Shown here in pieces: positions 10,425 to 18,790 of a stretch of DNA of 64,000 nt. The position numbers and the translations under genes are program-made. The stretch is from Deinococcus sp. QL22 (GTDB lineage Bacteria > Deinococcota > Deinococci > Deinococcales > Deinococcaceae), in NCBI RefSeq assembly GCF_023370075.1, contig NZ_CP097149.1, positions 3,098,001-3,162,000 on the forward strand, in the 5' to 3' direction. Numbering within the stretch: position 1 is the first letter of the stretch; each line of letters begins with the position of its first letter. The notes under the pieces are model-generated. The model searched no databases and was not told the origin of the DNA. It worked only from the letters and a program-made list of their open reading frames with translations.

Positions 10425-11006
10425 TTACCGCTCCTGTGTTTGCCGTCCCTGCATCTGTGCATTGAAGGCCGCCGATCCGCCACGCGCAATGCTGAGCGTC
10501 TGCCAGTCTGGGCCGCGCAATGTTTTGACCAAGAAAATCAGTTGATAGACATGCCCGCTGTAGTGCGCCACTTGCCGCTGCACGGCTTCCAGCACGGTAT
10601 GCATCTCGCCCCGGATGGTCAGTGTGCGGGTCAGATCGGCGGGTGTGAGGTGATCCAAAGCCGAGAGAAACACATCCCAGCCCGCTTCCCACTCGGCCTG
10701 CACTTCAGCCAGCGTGCTGAAGTGCGGCTCGAATTCGGCGTCACGGTTGCGCGTGCCTGTTTCGCCTTCTGCCGCCGTATAGCCGAAGCGTAAGCCGCCC
10801 CAGCGGGAGCGCATATTTCCGGCCAGATGTTGCACCACCACCCCGGAGCTGTTGCCGTCTGCCGATAACGCCGTGTTGATCTCGGTCTCCTGCAATTGAG
10901 CCAACGCTCCGTGTCCCAGCGCCTTTACGCCCCGCATCCGCGCCCGCACATCCGACAGGTACAACGCCGCAATATCCACCGTGTCAGTATTCACAGAGTC
11001 AGCCAT
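10425..11006 (-). CDS. DinB/YfiT-like DUF1572 protein
   Basis: A 193-residue four-helix protein of the DinB superfamily. The conserved His positions appear in VVQHLAGNMRSRW (about 56-68) and in the C-terminal VAHYSGHVYQ (about 156-165); these normally form a metal site. DUF1572 members may act as thiol-dependent S-transferases, but the substrate is unknown. Start 11006 is preferred because TAGCTT lies 5 nt before it, as in other leaderless genes here. The longer frame adds 60 residues without support. Deinococcus genomes carry many DinB-fold paralogues. Confidence 0.72.
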   Translation of the reverse strand: MADSVNTDTVDIAALYLSDVRARMRGVKALGHGALAQLQETEINTALSADGNSSGVVVQHLAGNMRSRWGGLRFGYTAAEGETGTRNRDAEFEPHFSTLAEVQAEWEAGWDVFLSALDHLTPADLTRTLTIRGEMHTVLEAVQRQVAHYSGHVYQLIFLVKTLRGPDWQTLSIARGGSAAFNAQMQGRQTQER

Positions 11007-11213
11007 AGAAAAAGCTAGCGCAGCCAGGTCAAGAAAAGCCAGCCCAAGACAAGCCAACACAGGGCAGGCCAAATTGACGGCCCCACCTCCACCAAAACGC
11101 CGAATTTCCTCCCGGTGGGCGGGCCGTACAGTTGGGCCATGACCCCATTTACCCCCAGCCAGCGCTGGCCTGTTTGAAAAGCGCAACTTGAGCTGGTGCT
11201 GAAGGGTGCAGAT

Positions 11214-11555
11214 TTAGTACGTCGTGGCCGTCAGTTGTGCCTGCCCCAGCGTCACTTCCACCTCAAAGCCGTTGGGCAGGCGCGTGACCGTGCAGGCGCT
11301 GACTTTGGCCTCTGCCACGCCGCCCCGGCAGTCTTCACTGGTGCCAGCTTCCAGAAAAGGTTGGGCCGGGTCACTGCGCCATGCCCGCTGAGCCGCTGTT
11401 TGCACGGCGCTTGCGTAGGCCCGCGCCGCCACCAGATCAGCAGTGCGGCCCTGGCGGCTATTCAGGCCGAGGGCCAACAACACCGCCAGAGCGACAGGCA
11501 AGATCAACCAACGCGGCGGCAGTTTCAGGCGGGAGTGAGGCATTCTGCCGCCCAT
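11214..11555 (-). CDS. Small secreted or membrane-anchored protein, pilin-like
   Basis: A 113-residue protein with a hydrophobic N-terminal helix (about 17-31, WLILPVALAVLLALG) followed by an extracytoplasmic domain with two cysteines (SEDCRGG and SACTVTR). The one-helix N-terminus plus small Cys-pair domain recalls minor pseudopilins, but no clear prepilin-peptidase site is visible. An alternative start lies at 11543. It is convergent with nothing and stands alone, so the call is tentative. Confidence 0.5.
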   Translation of the reverse strand: MGGRMPHSRLKLPPRWLILPVALAVLLALGLNSRQGRTADLVAARAYASAVQTAAQRAWRSDPAQPFLEAGTSEDCRGGVAEAKVSACTVTRLPNGFEVEVTLGQAQLTATTY

Positions 11556-11609
11556 GGTAATGGACTTGCGGGGTGGTTGCAGAGAACGGCAACCGAGTCA
11601 ATGAAAAGT

Positions 11610-11621
11610 GGACAAATGTCC
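11610..11621. promoter_or_regulatory. 12-bp palindrome, possible operator
   Basis: GGACA-AA-TGTCC is a perfect inverted repeat between the gene ending at 11555 and the rhodopsin start at 11895. Its distance from the rhodopsin start (about 275 nt) makes assignment uncertain. Confidence 0.3.
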
Positions 11622-11870
11622 CTGATCATTAGTAAGTCATAACCCCAGGAGCAAGGTTTTGAATAGAGTCTGCTCGTCGCTTGCATGATGACCGAGAGTT
11701 TTAATAGCTTTGGTGGTTACCGCTTGATCAAACTGTAAGAGATCATCATTAAATTTTATTAATGCCGGGCGCATGATGAATTCGGCCAGAAACCAAATGG
11801 TGCTCGAGCGCCCAAGTCAACTCAATCGCCGTTTGCGGTTGTGACCTGTCATTTTTTGATTTATCAGCCG

Positions 11871-11876
11871 TATAAA
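11871..11876 (+). promoter_or_regulatory. Candidate -10 element of the rhodopsin gene
   Basis: TATAAA lies 18 nt before the ATG at 11895. A weak -35 (CTGTCA) lies about 19 nt further upstream. The start also has a GGGGG Shine-Dalgarno, so this gene would have a short leader. Confidence 0.4.
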
Positions 11877-11894
11877 GCGACTTCTGGGGGAACA

Positions 11895-12785
11895 ATGATG
11901 AAACGTGTGCTGCCATTCCTTGGTGTCTTACTTGCTGGCTTAGCCCTGGCCCAAACCAATGTCGGCGGGCCAGATACGTCGGGGCCAACCCTCACAGCAG
12001 GTCAGTTCAATCTGATCTACAATTTCTTTTCGTTTGCTATTGCCGCAATGGGCGCGTCTGCCATCTTCTTCTTTTTGGCGCGTTCCAGTGTGGCTCCAAA
12101 ATACCGGATCGCCCTGCTGATCAGTGGCGTCGTCGTGACCATCGCTGCCTATCATTACGTCCGAATCTTCAATAGTTTCGAGGCGGCCTATGCGCTGAAT
12201 GCGGCAGGTGTCTATGCACCGACGACTGTGCCATTCAACGATGCTTACCGCTACGTAGACTGGCTGCTGACGGTGCCCCTCCTGCTGGTAGAAGCCGTTG
12301 CCGTGTTGGCCCTGGCCCGCCACGTGGCCAACAGCCTGATTCTGCGACTGGCGGTGGCCGCTACCCTGATGATCGTTCTCGGCTACCCCGGCGAAATCGC
12401 CACCGACACGGGTACCCGTTTCCTGTGGGGCACGCTCAGCACCATTCCTTTCCTGTACATCCTGTACATCTTGTGGGTCGAATTGGCCCGCGCCACCGAG
12501 CGCCAGTCTGCAGAAGTGAAGGTGTTGGTGAGGAACCTGCGCCTGCTTCTGCTGGCCTCGTGGGGCGTGTACCCCATCGCCTACATTCTGCCGATGCTGG
12601 GCATCGTGGGCTCGAGCGCCGTGGTGGGCGTGCAGGTCGGCTACACCATTGCCGACGTTCTCGCCAAGCCGTTGTTCGGCCTGCTGATTTATGCCATCGC
12701 CGTTGCCAAAACCCGTGACGACGGTGGCCTGGTCAATGACGTGAATTCGGCGGGTGCGCCCTTACCCGTCAACGCCGCTGACTGA
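11895..12785 (+). CDS. Xanthorhodopsin/proteorhodopsin-type light-driven proton pump
   Basis: A 296-residue seven-helix retinal protein with a probable signal peptide (residues 1-19). The retinal lysine is K258 in ADVLAKPLFG. Helix C reads R119-Y-V-D122-W-L-L-T126...E133: the DTE set of outward proton pumps (acceptor Asp, Thr, donor Glu). H87 in AAYHYVRI matches the His that pairs with the acceptor in proteorhodopsins. L130, eight residues after D122, is at the green/blue tuning position and predicts green absorption. G179 in LWGTLST corresponds to the glycine that opens a side window for a carotenoid antenna in xanthorhodopsin. No retinal-forming oxygenase is nearby, so retinal must come from elsewhere. 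A strong terminator follows. Family assignment is firm; antenna use is inference. Confidence 0.92.
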   Translation: MMKRVLPFLGVLLAGLALAQTNVGGPDTSGPTLTAGQFNLIYNFFSFAIAAMGASAIFFFLARSSVAPKYRIALLISGVVVTIAAYHYVRIFNSFEAAYALNAAGVYAPTTVPFNDAYRYVDWLLTVPLLLVEAVAVLALARHVANSLILRLAVAATLMIVLGYPGEIATDTGTRFLWGTLSTIPFLYILYILWVELARATERQSAEVKVLVRNLRLLLLASWGVYPIAYILPMLGIVGSSAVVGVQVGYTIADVLAKPLFGLLIYAIAVAKTRDDGGLVNDVNSAGAPLPVNAAD

Positions 12786-12821
12786 AAGCAGTCCAGTCAG
12801 GTTCAGCAAGGAAAACTTAGG

Positions 12822-12867
12822 CAAGCAGAGAAGGCCGCATCCACATCGGAGCGGCCTTCTCTGCTTG
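12822..12867. terminator. Strong bidirectional terminator
   Basis: CAAGCAGAGAAGGCCGC and GCGGCCTTCTCTGCTTG form a perfect 17-bp stem with a 12-nt loop. It separates the rhodopsin gene from the convergent gene ending at 12885. Confidence 0.8.
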
Positions 12868-12884
12868 GGGGTAAAACGCAGAAC

Positions 12885-13424
12885 TTAGACGAACTGTCCA
12901 CCGTGACGGGCGGCGGCAGCAGCGACCACATCGTGGGGAATGGAATCTTCGATGGCAACAGCGCGTCCACCATTGGAAACCGTACTGCTCATCCGGTCGT
13001 AGTGGTCGTCGTCCACGTCGTAGGTGTGGCCCATTCCATTGGTTTCGTCCACGCCCGCCGCGCCGCCCACTGCGCCCACGCCTGCGCCTACACCCGAACC
13101 AAGAGCCGCCATCCCCAGAATGACGGGAATCCCGGCCAGGCCGCCCGTTGCAATGGTGGCAACGACCCCGGCCACCGCACCCACAGCCACGCCTACGCCC
13201 GTGCCTTTCACTGCGCCAGCGCCCGCATCTTCGGCGGTGCCGCCTGCGTAGTCCGTGCCCATATCGTTCGTCACGCCAGTGGTGCTGGCCATGCTGCTGT
13301 CGGTCATGGTGCTGCGGCGATTGACAGAGGCCGAACCCATTTCAGAGCGAATAACGCCTTGAGACTGCAAGTCCTGAACAAAAGCGTCGGCCTGCGCCAC
13401 CGTAGGGAACATAAGGTGTTTCAT
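12885..13424 (-). CDS. Glycine-zipper protein, general-stress-like
   Basis: A 179-residue protein. The N-terminus (MKHLMFPTVAQADAFVQDLQSQG) resembles the short alpha/beta start of general stress protein 17M-like proteins, which often reads as a 'difference between residues in a sequence' fold. Residues about 60-125 form a Gly/Ala/Val-rich hydrophobic stretch (GVGVAVGAVAGVVATIATGG) with GxxxG spacing, suggesting membrane association. The C-terminus is acidic then alanine-rich (PHDVVAAAAARHGGQFV). Function unknown. It is convergent with the rhodopsin gene and shares its terminator. Confidence 0.6.
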   Translation of the reverse strand: MKHLMFPTVAQADAFVQDLQSQGVIRSEMGSASVNRRSTMTDSSMASTTGVTNDMGTDYAGGTAEDAGAGAVKGTGVGVAVGAVAGVVATIATGGLAGIPVILGMAALGSGVGAGVGAVGGAAGVDETNGMGHTYDVDDDHYDRMSSTVSNGGRAVAIEDSIPHDVVAAAAARHGGQFV

Positions 13425-13585
13425 GTCTCATAGTGTGAAACGCTTACGATTCATGCAGATGAGATGACCGCCAAAGCTGGTTTAGAGCGGCCCTAGCCCA
13501 TCCATACACTTTGGCTGGTTTATCTGACTGTTAGGCTATTCGTTACATATTTAAAAGGCCGTATAGATCTGGTGGGCCGTCTATC

Positions 13586-13933
13586 TCACTTGGTCATCCG
13601 GTACTGCCGTCCGCCTTCGACATCCAGAATGGCCTCCGGCGCACCGCTGACCACCCGAATCACGCATTTTTCTACGGTGTCGGGCAGCGGCATATTCAAC
13701 AGGTCGGCGCAGGGTTGCTCGTAGGAAATGCTGGGTGAGGGCTGGCTGGCCAGGGCCGCCTGTACCGCGCGGGAGCCGTAGTCGCGGGCGGCGCGACCCT
13801 GAAAACTGAAGGTGGCGACCAACAGGCCAATGGTCGCTATGAATCCGCCCAGAATCCAGAGGAAGGTGCGGAAAGTGCTTTTACGCTGGGCATCGGTAAT
13901 GGTGCGAACTGGGGGCGGGGTGGGCTTACTCAT
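13586..13933 (-). CDS. Small single-pass membrane protein, hypothetical
   Basis: A 115-residue protein with a cytoplasmic basic N-terminus, one transmembrane helix (about 26-46, FLWILGGFIATIGLLVATF), and an extracytoplasmic part holding two cysteines (EQPCADLL, VEKCVIRV). The C-terminus (VEGGRQYRMTK) is short. Minus-strand TAGGCT (13940-13945) ends 6 nt before the ATG, implying a leaderless mRNA. I do not recognise a family. Confidence 0.6.
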   Translation of the reverse strand: MSKPTPPPVRTITDAQRKSTFRTFLWILGGFIATIGLLVATFSFQGRAARDYGSRAVQAALASQPSPSISYEQPCADLLNMPLPDTVEKCVIRVVSGAPEAILDVEGGRQYRMTK

Positions 13934-13939
13934 GTGGGC

Positions 13940-13945
13940 AGCCTA
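13940..13945 (-). promoter_or_regulatory. -10 element of a leaderless promoter
   Basis: Minus-strand TAGGCT ends 6 nt before the ATG at 13933. Confidence 0.45.
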
Positions 13946-14116
13946 GCAAGACCACCTGACCAGAAACCTCACACCGCCCATTACAGCAGCGGGTATCTGA
14001 CGGGGGGGGGCGCACTCGGGTTATACGGACATGCTCTGATTCCCAACCCTACCGTACCCTCACCGGATGTTTGTCCATCGCCGCCAGCCCGTACTCTTTG
14101 CCACTCGCTCCGCTCG

Positions 14117-14136
14117 GATGATTCTGGCGAATCATC
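14117..14136. promoter_or_regulatory. Inverted repeat upstream of the dehydrogenase gene
   Basis: GATGATT-ctggc-GAATCATC is an inverted repeat with 7-bp arms. It lies 27 nt before the ATG at 14164 and just upstream of a possible -10 (TATTAC), where an operator would sit. Assignment is by position only. Confidence 0.35.
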
Positions 14137-14163
14137 ACAATTTGGTATTACACTGGGCCGCGT

Positions 14164-15381
<1,218 letters not shown>

Positions 15382-15408
15382 ATGAGGGATTAGGAAAACA
15401 CCACGAAG

Positions 15409-15449
15409 AGAGGGCGGGGGCGTGAGTGTGCGCTGTTCGCCCTCTTTTT
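15409..15449 (+). terminator. Rho-independent terminator
   Basis: AGAGGGCG (15409-15416) pairs with CGCCCTCT (15438-15445) and is followed by a T run. It lies 27 nt after the dehydrogenase stop. Confidence 0.75.
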
Positions 15450-15518
15450 GACTGTAGGCGACAAGCTCTGAAGAACAGCTTGACTAAATCGCTGTGTCTT
15501 TCCTGCGTCCCAGACCCG

Positions 15519-17213
15519 CTATTCCAGCCGATCCAACCGCGTCCAACCCCAACGCAGCGCACCCAATGTACAAAGCACCGTCGCCACCGACAGCCCGATC
15601 AGGCCCAAGATTCCTTCAGGTGTAGATAGGGCGCTGTAGCCGGGAAACAGATCGGGGCGCAGAACGCTTCCGGCCACCGGGCGGGCCAGCAGCAGCAGCG
15701 CCAGCACGGAATACGCCAGGCTGAGACCCATGAAGGCCAACCCGCCTGGACTGACCCCGATTTCGGCGGGGTTGTCGGCATCGAATTTGGGAGCCGCTGC
15801 GCCGAGGCCCACGCCCAAAGCGGTGATAACAAAGGCGTTGCTGACGCTGACCAGTCCACTGAGCAGAAGCAGAGTGGGGCCGAGATTCATGCTGCGGGCA
15901 CTGACCAGACCCATCACCAGGCCCAGAATCAGCGTGACGGGTAGCACACCCAAAAACTTGCTGACCACGATCTGGCGGGCGGTAATGGGGCCTGTTCTGA
16001 GCAGCCAGTAGGCGCGGCCCTCCACCGACAGGGCTGGAAAGGCCAGCCGCACCGCCACGCCCGCGATGATGAAGCCCTGAAAGGCCAACTGCACGTAGCC
16101 GAGAATGCCGCGAAATTGTGGAATCGGAATGGGCACCGATCTGACGCTGACGAGGTAGACCCCGGCCAGTGCCACGACCACCAACAACTGACTCCACTGG
16201 GTCGGGTCGCGCAGGGTCAGGCGCAGGTCTTTGTAGGCGAGGCTACCGCCGATGCCGAAGCGGTTTGCCAGGCGTTCGGCGGCGCTGGCCCGGCGGGGAC
16301 GGGGATCAAGCCGGGGCGTGCTGGAGTCCAGCGCCCGCGCCCACCCTTCCTGATAGGCACGGGTGGCGAGGGCGGTGGCGGCCAACAACAGACCAGCAGA
16401 CAACAACACCAGCGGCAGCAGCGGCCACGCCAATTGCCCCTGCGCGGCCTGCCAGATGCCCTGAGAAGCCCAGGCAGGCGGCAAGAATGGGCTGCTGGGG
16501 CTGGAAAAATTCTGCATCAGGGCCTCAAATTGGGCCGGGTCTTGCACCTTCTCCACCAACACTTCGGGCCGCAGGGCGCGGATAGCGTACACCAGACCCG
16601 CGCTGAACAGCACGCCCAGCGCCGTGGACACCTCGCGCACGCGGCCCACCGGAGCGACGCGCATTAGGCCAACTGCCAAGAGTGCGCCGAGGCCGACTGG
16701 AGCGGCAAAAGTCAGGACGGCGGCCACCAGCATCACCGGGTAGGCCCACAGCGGCGCACCGAAAAATACGCCGATGGTCGCCAAGAGCGGCAGCATCAGG
16801 AACAGCGGCACGAGGGCGGTGTTCAGGAACGTTTCAAAGACCTTCAGGGCAAAGACCCGGCGCGTGGGGATCGGCTGGGTCAGCAAAAAATTCAGGTCGT
16901 CGCTGAGGTACAGCGTGGAAATAGCCGTAGTTGTGGCGCTGAAGGTGACGCCGCTGCTGAGGGTAATCAGGCCGATTTCCAGCACGCGGGCGAACACATT
17001 GGTGCCGATGGAGCCGAAACGCCCCAGAAACTGGAGTGCCCGCCAGGTGCCGTAGACTTCTGCCGAGACGAGCGCCACTGCCAGCACCACCAGAAAGGCA
17101 TACCCCCACTTTGGCCCGTGCCGCAGCGTATGCCCGAAAGCGGTGGCCTTGAGCGCCAGCAAACTGGGAGCGCGGGCAGGCGGCGGAAACGGACGGTAAG
17201 GCTGGGTCGTCAC
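15519..17213 (-). CDS. ABC-2-type exporter permease, large
   Basis: A 564-residue membrane protein with about 12 hydrophobic segments in two halves, an ABC-exporter permease of unknown substrate. The mid-region (about 255-300) is cytoplasmic and basic (LDPRPRRASAAERLANRFG). It starts with GTG, and its start overlaps the stop of the ATPase gene by 4 nt (GTGA), so the two are translationally coupled and should form one complex. The even two-half layout suggests that one polypeptide supplies all transmembrane segments. Confidence 0.82.
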   Translation of the reverse strand: MTTQPYRPFPPPARAPSLLALKATAFGHTLRHGPKWGYAFLVVLAVALVSAEVYGTWRALQFLGRFGSIGTNVFARVLEIGLITLSSGVTFSATTTAISTLYLSDDLNFLLTQPIPTRRVFALKVFETFLNTALVPLFLMLPLLATIGVFFGAPLWAYPVMLVAAVLTFAAPVGLGALLAVGLMRVAPVGRVREVSTALGVLFSAGLVYAIRALRPEVLVEKVQDPAQFEALMQNFSSPSSPFLPPAWASQGIWQAAQGQLAWPLLPLVLLSAGLLLAATALATRAYQEGWARALDSSTPRLDPRPRRASAAERLANRFGIGGSLAYKDLRLTLRDPTQWSQLLVVVALAGVYLVSVRSVPIPIPQFRGILGYVQLAFQGFIIAGVAVRLAFPALSVEGRAYWLLRTGPITARQIVVSKFLGVLPVTLILGLVMGLVSARSMNLGPTLLLLSGLVSVSNAFVITALGVGLGAAAPKFDADNPAEIGVSPGGLAFMGLSLAYSVLALLLLARPVAGSVLRPDLFPGYSALSTPEGILGLIGLSVATVLCTLGALRWGWTRLDRLE

Positions 17214-17983
17214 ACCAATGCCTCAGCCTTGCGGCTCTCCGCCTCGGCCAATTCTTCCTCCAGCAGCCGGAAGAAAATCCGCTCCAGACTGTCGCCGTGT
17301 ACCCCGCCCGCCGCCGTGCCAGTGCGGGTGCGGAGGTCGTCCATCGTGCCCTCGCCCAGCACCTTGCCCCGATCCAGAACGACCAGACGGTCACAAATGG
17401 CTTCGGCCAGCGGCAGGGAATGGGTGGTCAGCAGCACCGTGCGGCCCCGGTCTGCGTGCCCCCGGAACAACTCGCGCACCTGCCGCGCCGCGTGTGGGTC
17501 GAGGCCCACCATCGGTTCGTCCACGATAAGCACGGGCGGATCGGGCAGCAGGGCGGCAACGATGGCTACTTTTTGCCGCATCCCATGCGAGTAGGTTTCG
17601 ATCAGTTCGTTGCCGTAGTCGGTCAGGCGGAACAGTTCCAGCCACCGGTCTATTTCGGAGTCGATGTTGGGCACGCGGTAGAGCTGGCCCACAAAACGCA
17701 GCAGCTCGCGGGCAGTCAGTTTGCCGTACAGATACGGGCGGTCTGGGATGTAACCGAAGGCTTCTTTGGCCTTCACCGGGTCGGCCCACACATCGAATCC
17801 CTGTACCCGCACCGTACCCGACGTGGGGCGGGTTAGGCCCACCAGCGCCCGAATGGTGGTGGTCTTGCCCGCCCCGTTGCTGCCCAACAGCCCAAACACG
17901 CCGCCCGGTTGCACGCTGAAACTCAGGTTGCTGACCGCCTCATGCCGCCCGTACCGTTTGGTGTACCCGCTGACTTCGATCAC
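17210..17983 (-). CDS. ABC transporter ATP-binding protein
   Basis: A 257-residue nucleotide-binding domain. Walker A is GSNGAGKTTT (about 34-43), the signature is YSHGMRQKVAIVAAL (about 130), Walker B is VLIVDEPMVGLDP (about 152-164), and the switch His follows in LTTHSL (about 186). It energises the permease encoded immediately downstream (4-nt overlap). The start is GTG, with a -10 (TAGCCT, 17989-17994) 5 nt upstream, so the operon appears leaderless. The export substrate is unknown. Confidence 0.92.
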   Translation of the reverse strand: MIEVSGYTKRYGRHEAVSNLSFSVQPGGVFGLLGSNGAGKTTTIRALVGLTRPTSGTVRVQGFDVWADPVKAKEAFGYIPDRPYLYGKLTARELLRFVGQLYRVPNIDSEIDRWLELFRLTDYGNELIETYSHGMRQKVAIVAALLPDPPVLIVDEPMVGLDPHAARQVRELFRGHADRGRTVLLTTHSLPLAEAICDRLVVLDRGKVLGEGTMDDLRTRTGTAAGGVHGDSLERIFFRLLEEELAEAESRKAEALV

Positions 17984-17988
17984 GGTTC

Positions 17989-17994
17989 AGGCTA
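17989..17994 (-). promoter_or_regulatory. -10 element of a leaderless promoter (ABC operon)
   Basis: Minus-strand TAGCCT ends 5 nt before the GTG start at 17983. Confidence 0.45.
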
Positions 17995-18102
17995 GCGGGC
18001 GGCGTGTCACGGGAAGGTGACAGGCAGGATCGTGCAGCGTGAATCTTGGAGTGGAATCGTGGTTTGGCTGTTTCCACGTTCCGCACTCCACGTTCGCCCC
18101 TC

Positions 18103-18687
18103 CTAGTTGGACAGAACTTCAGCCGACTCCCCCTGTCCCACGCCTTCCGACTTCAACCACTCCACGCACACGCCTTGTGCTTCCAGCCAGTCGGCCACAT
18201 GGTAGCGGGCCAGCCGGAGGCCGTGCAGCACAGCATCGGCGGCAGCGTAAGCGCGGTGGGCTTCCGACTCGGAAATGAATCCGGCGGCTTGGGCGGCTTC
18301 CAATTCATCGGCATCTACGAGTTCAGCGGTCACGCCTTCATGGACGATCACGTCTAGGTAATGGTCGCGGACTTCCCACACGGCGGCGTCGTCCACTGAC
18401 TGCGAAATAGAGGCAATGTCGATGTAGTAATCATGTTCGCGGGCCTGATGAAAGTCGTAGCGGCAGAGTTGCACGCCCAACGCGGGGAGCAACTGCGCCT
18501 GCCAATGCCGAATGCGTGGATGACGGTCAAAACGCCGCGCCACGAACAGCCCGTTCGCGTGTTCGCGGTAGGTATGGACGTGGCGCACACCCGTGTTGGT
18601 GTGATGCCTCATCGCGTCGGTATCGTGGCGCTCGGTCTTGACAGGATGTGCCGCAGCAGGCGGGCAGGCAGGCAAGTGAACCGACAT
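18103..18687 (-). CDS. DUF402-family protein
   Basis: A 194-residue protein. The core (HYHE-like: YDFHQAREHDYYIDIASIS, then WEVRDHYLDVIVHEGVTAELVDADELEAA) matches DUF402, whose members (FomD, nucleoside di/triphosphatase-like proteins) bind metal with acidic residues of the D-x-Y-x-D type and hydrolyse nucleotide phosphates. The helical C-terminus (SESEAHRAYAAADAVLHGL) is typical. The start has TAGTCT 5 nt upstream, another leaderless pattern. The precise substrate is unknown. Confidence 0.75.
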   Translation of the reverse strand: MSVHLPACPPAAAHPVKTERHDTDAMRHHTNTGVRHVHTYREHANGLFVARRFDRHPRIRHWQAQLLPALGVQLCRYDFHQAREHDYYIDIASISQSVDDAAVWEVRDHYLDVIVHEGVTAELVDADELEAAQAAGFISESEAHRAYAAADAVLHGLRLARYHVADWLEAQGVCVEWLKSEGVGQGESAEVLSN

Positions 18688-18790
18688 ACAGCAGACTACC
18701 TGACTGTGATGAGCTTAAAAAGTAGAGATCTAAATAACTGGGGGGTATGTAATGGGGGCAATGTAGACAACTTCACGCCCTAACACATGC

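Larger units (their letters stand above)
11556..11894. other. AT-rich intergenic region upstream of the rhodopsin gene
   Basis: This 339-nt region contains no convincing gene and is clearly more AT-rich than its neighbours. It contains a perfect palindrome GGACAAATGTCC (11610-11621) and a candidate -10 TATAAA (11871-11876). It probably holds the control region of the rhodopsin gene, and the base composition suggests that the region and gene arrived together or are under relaxed selection. Confidence 0.4.
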
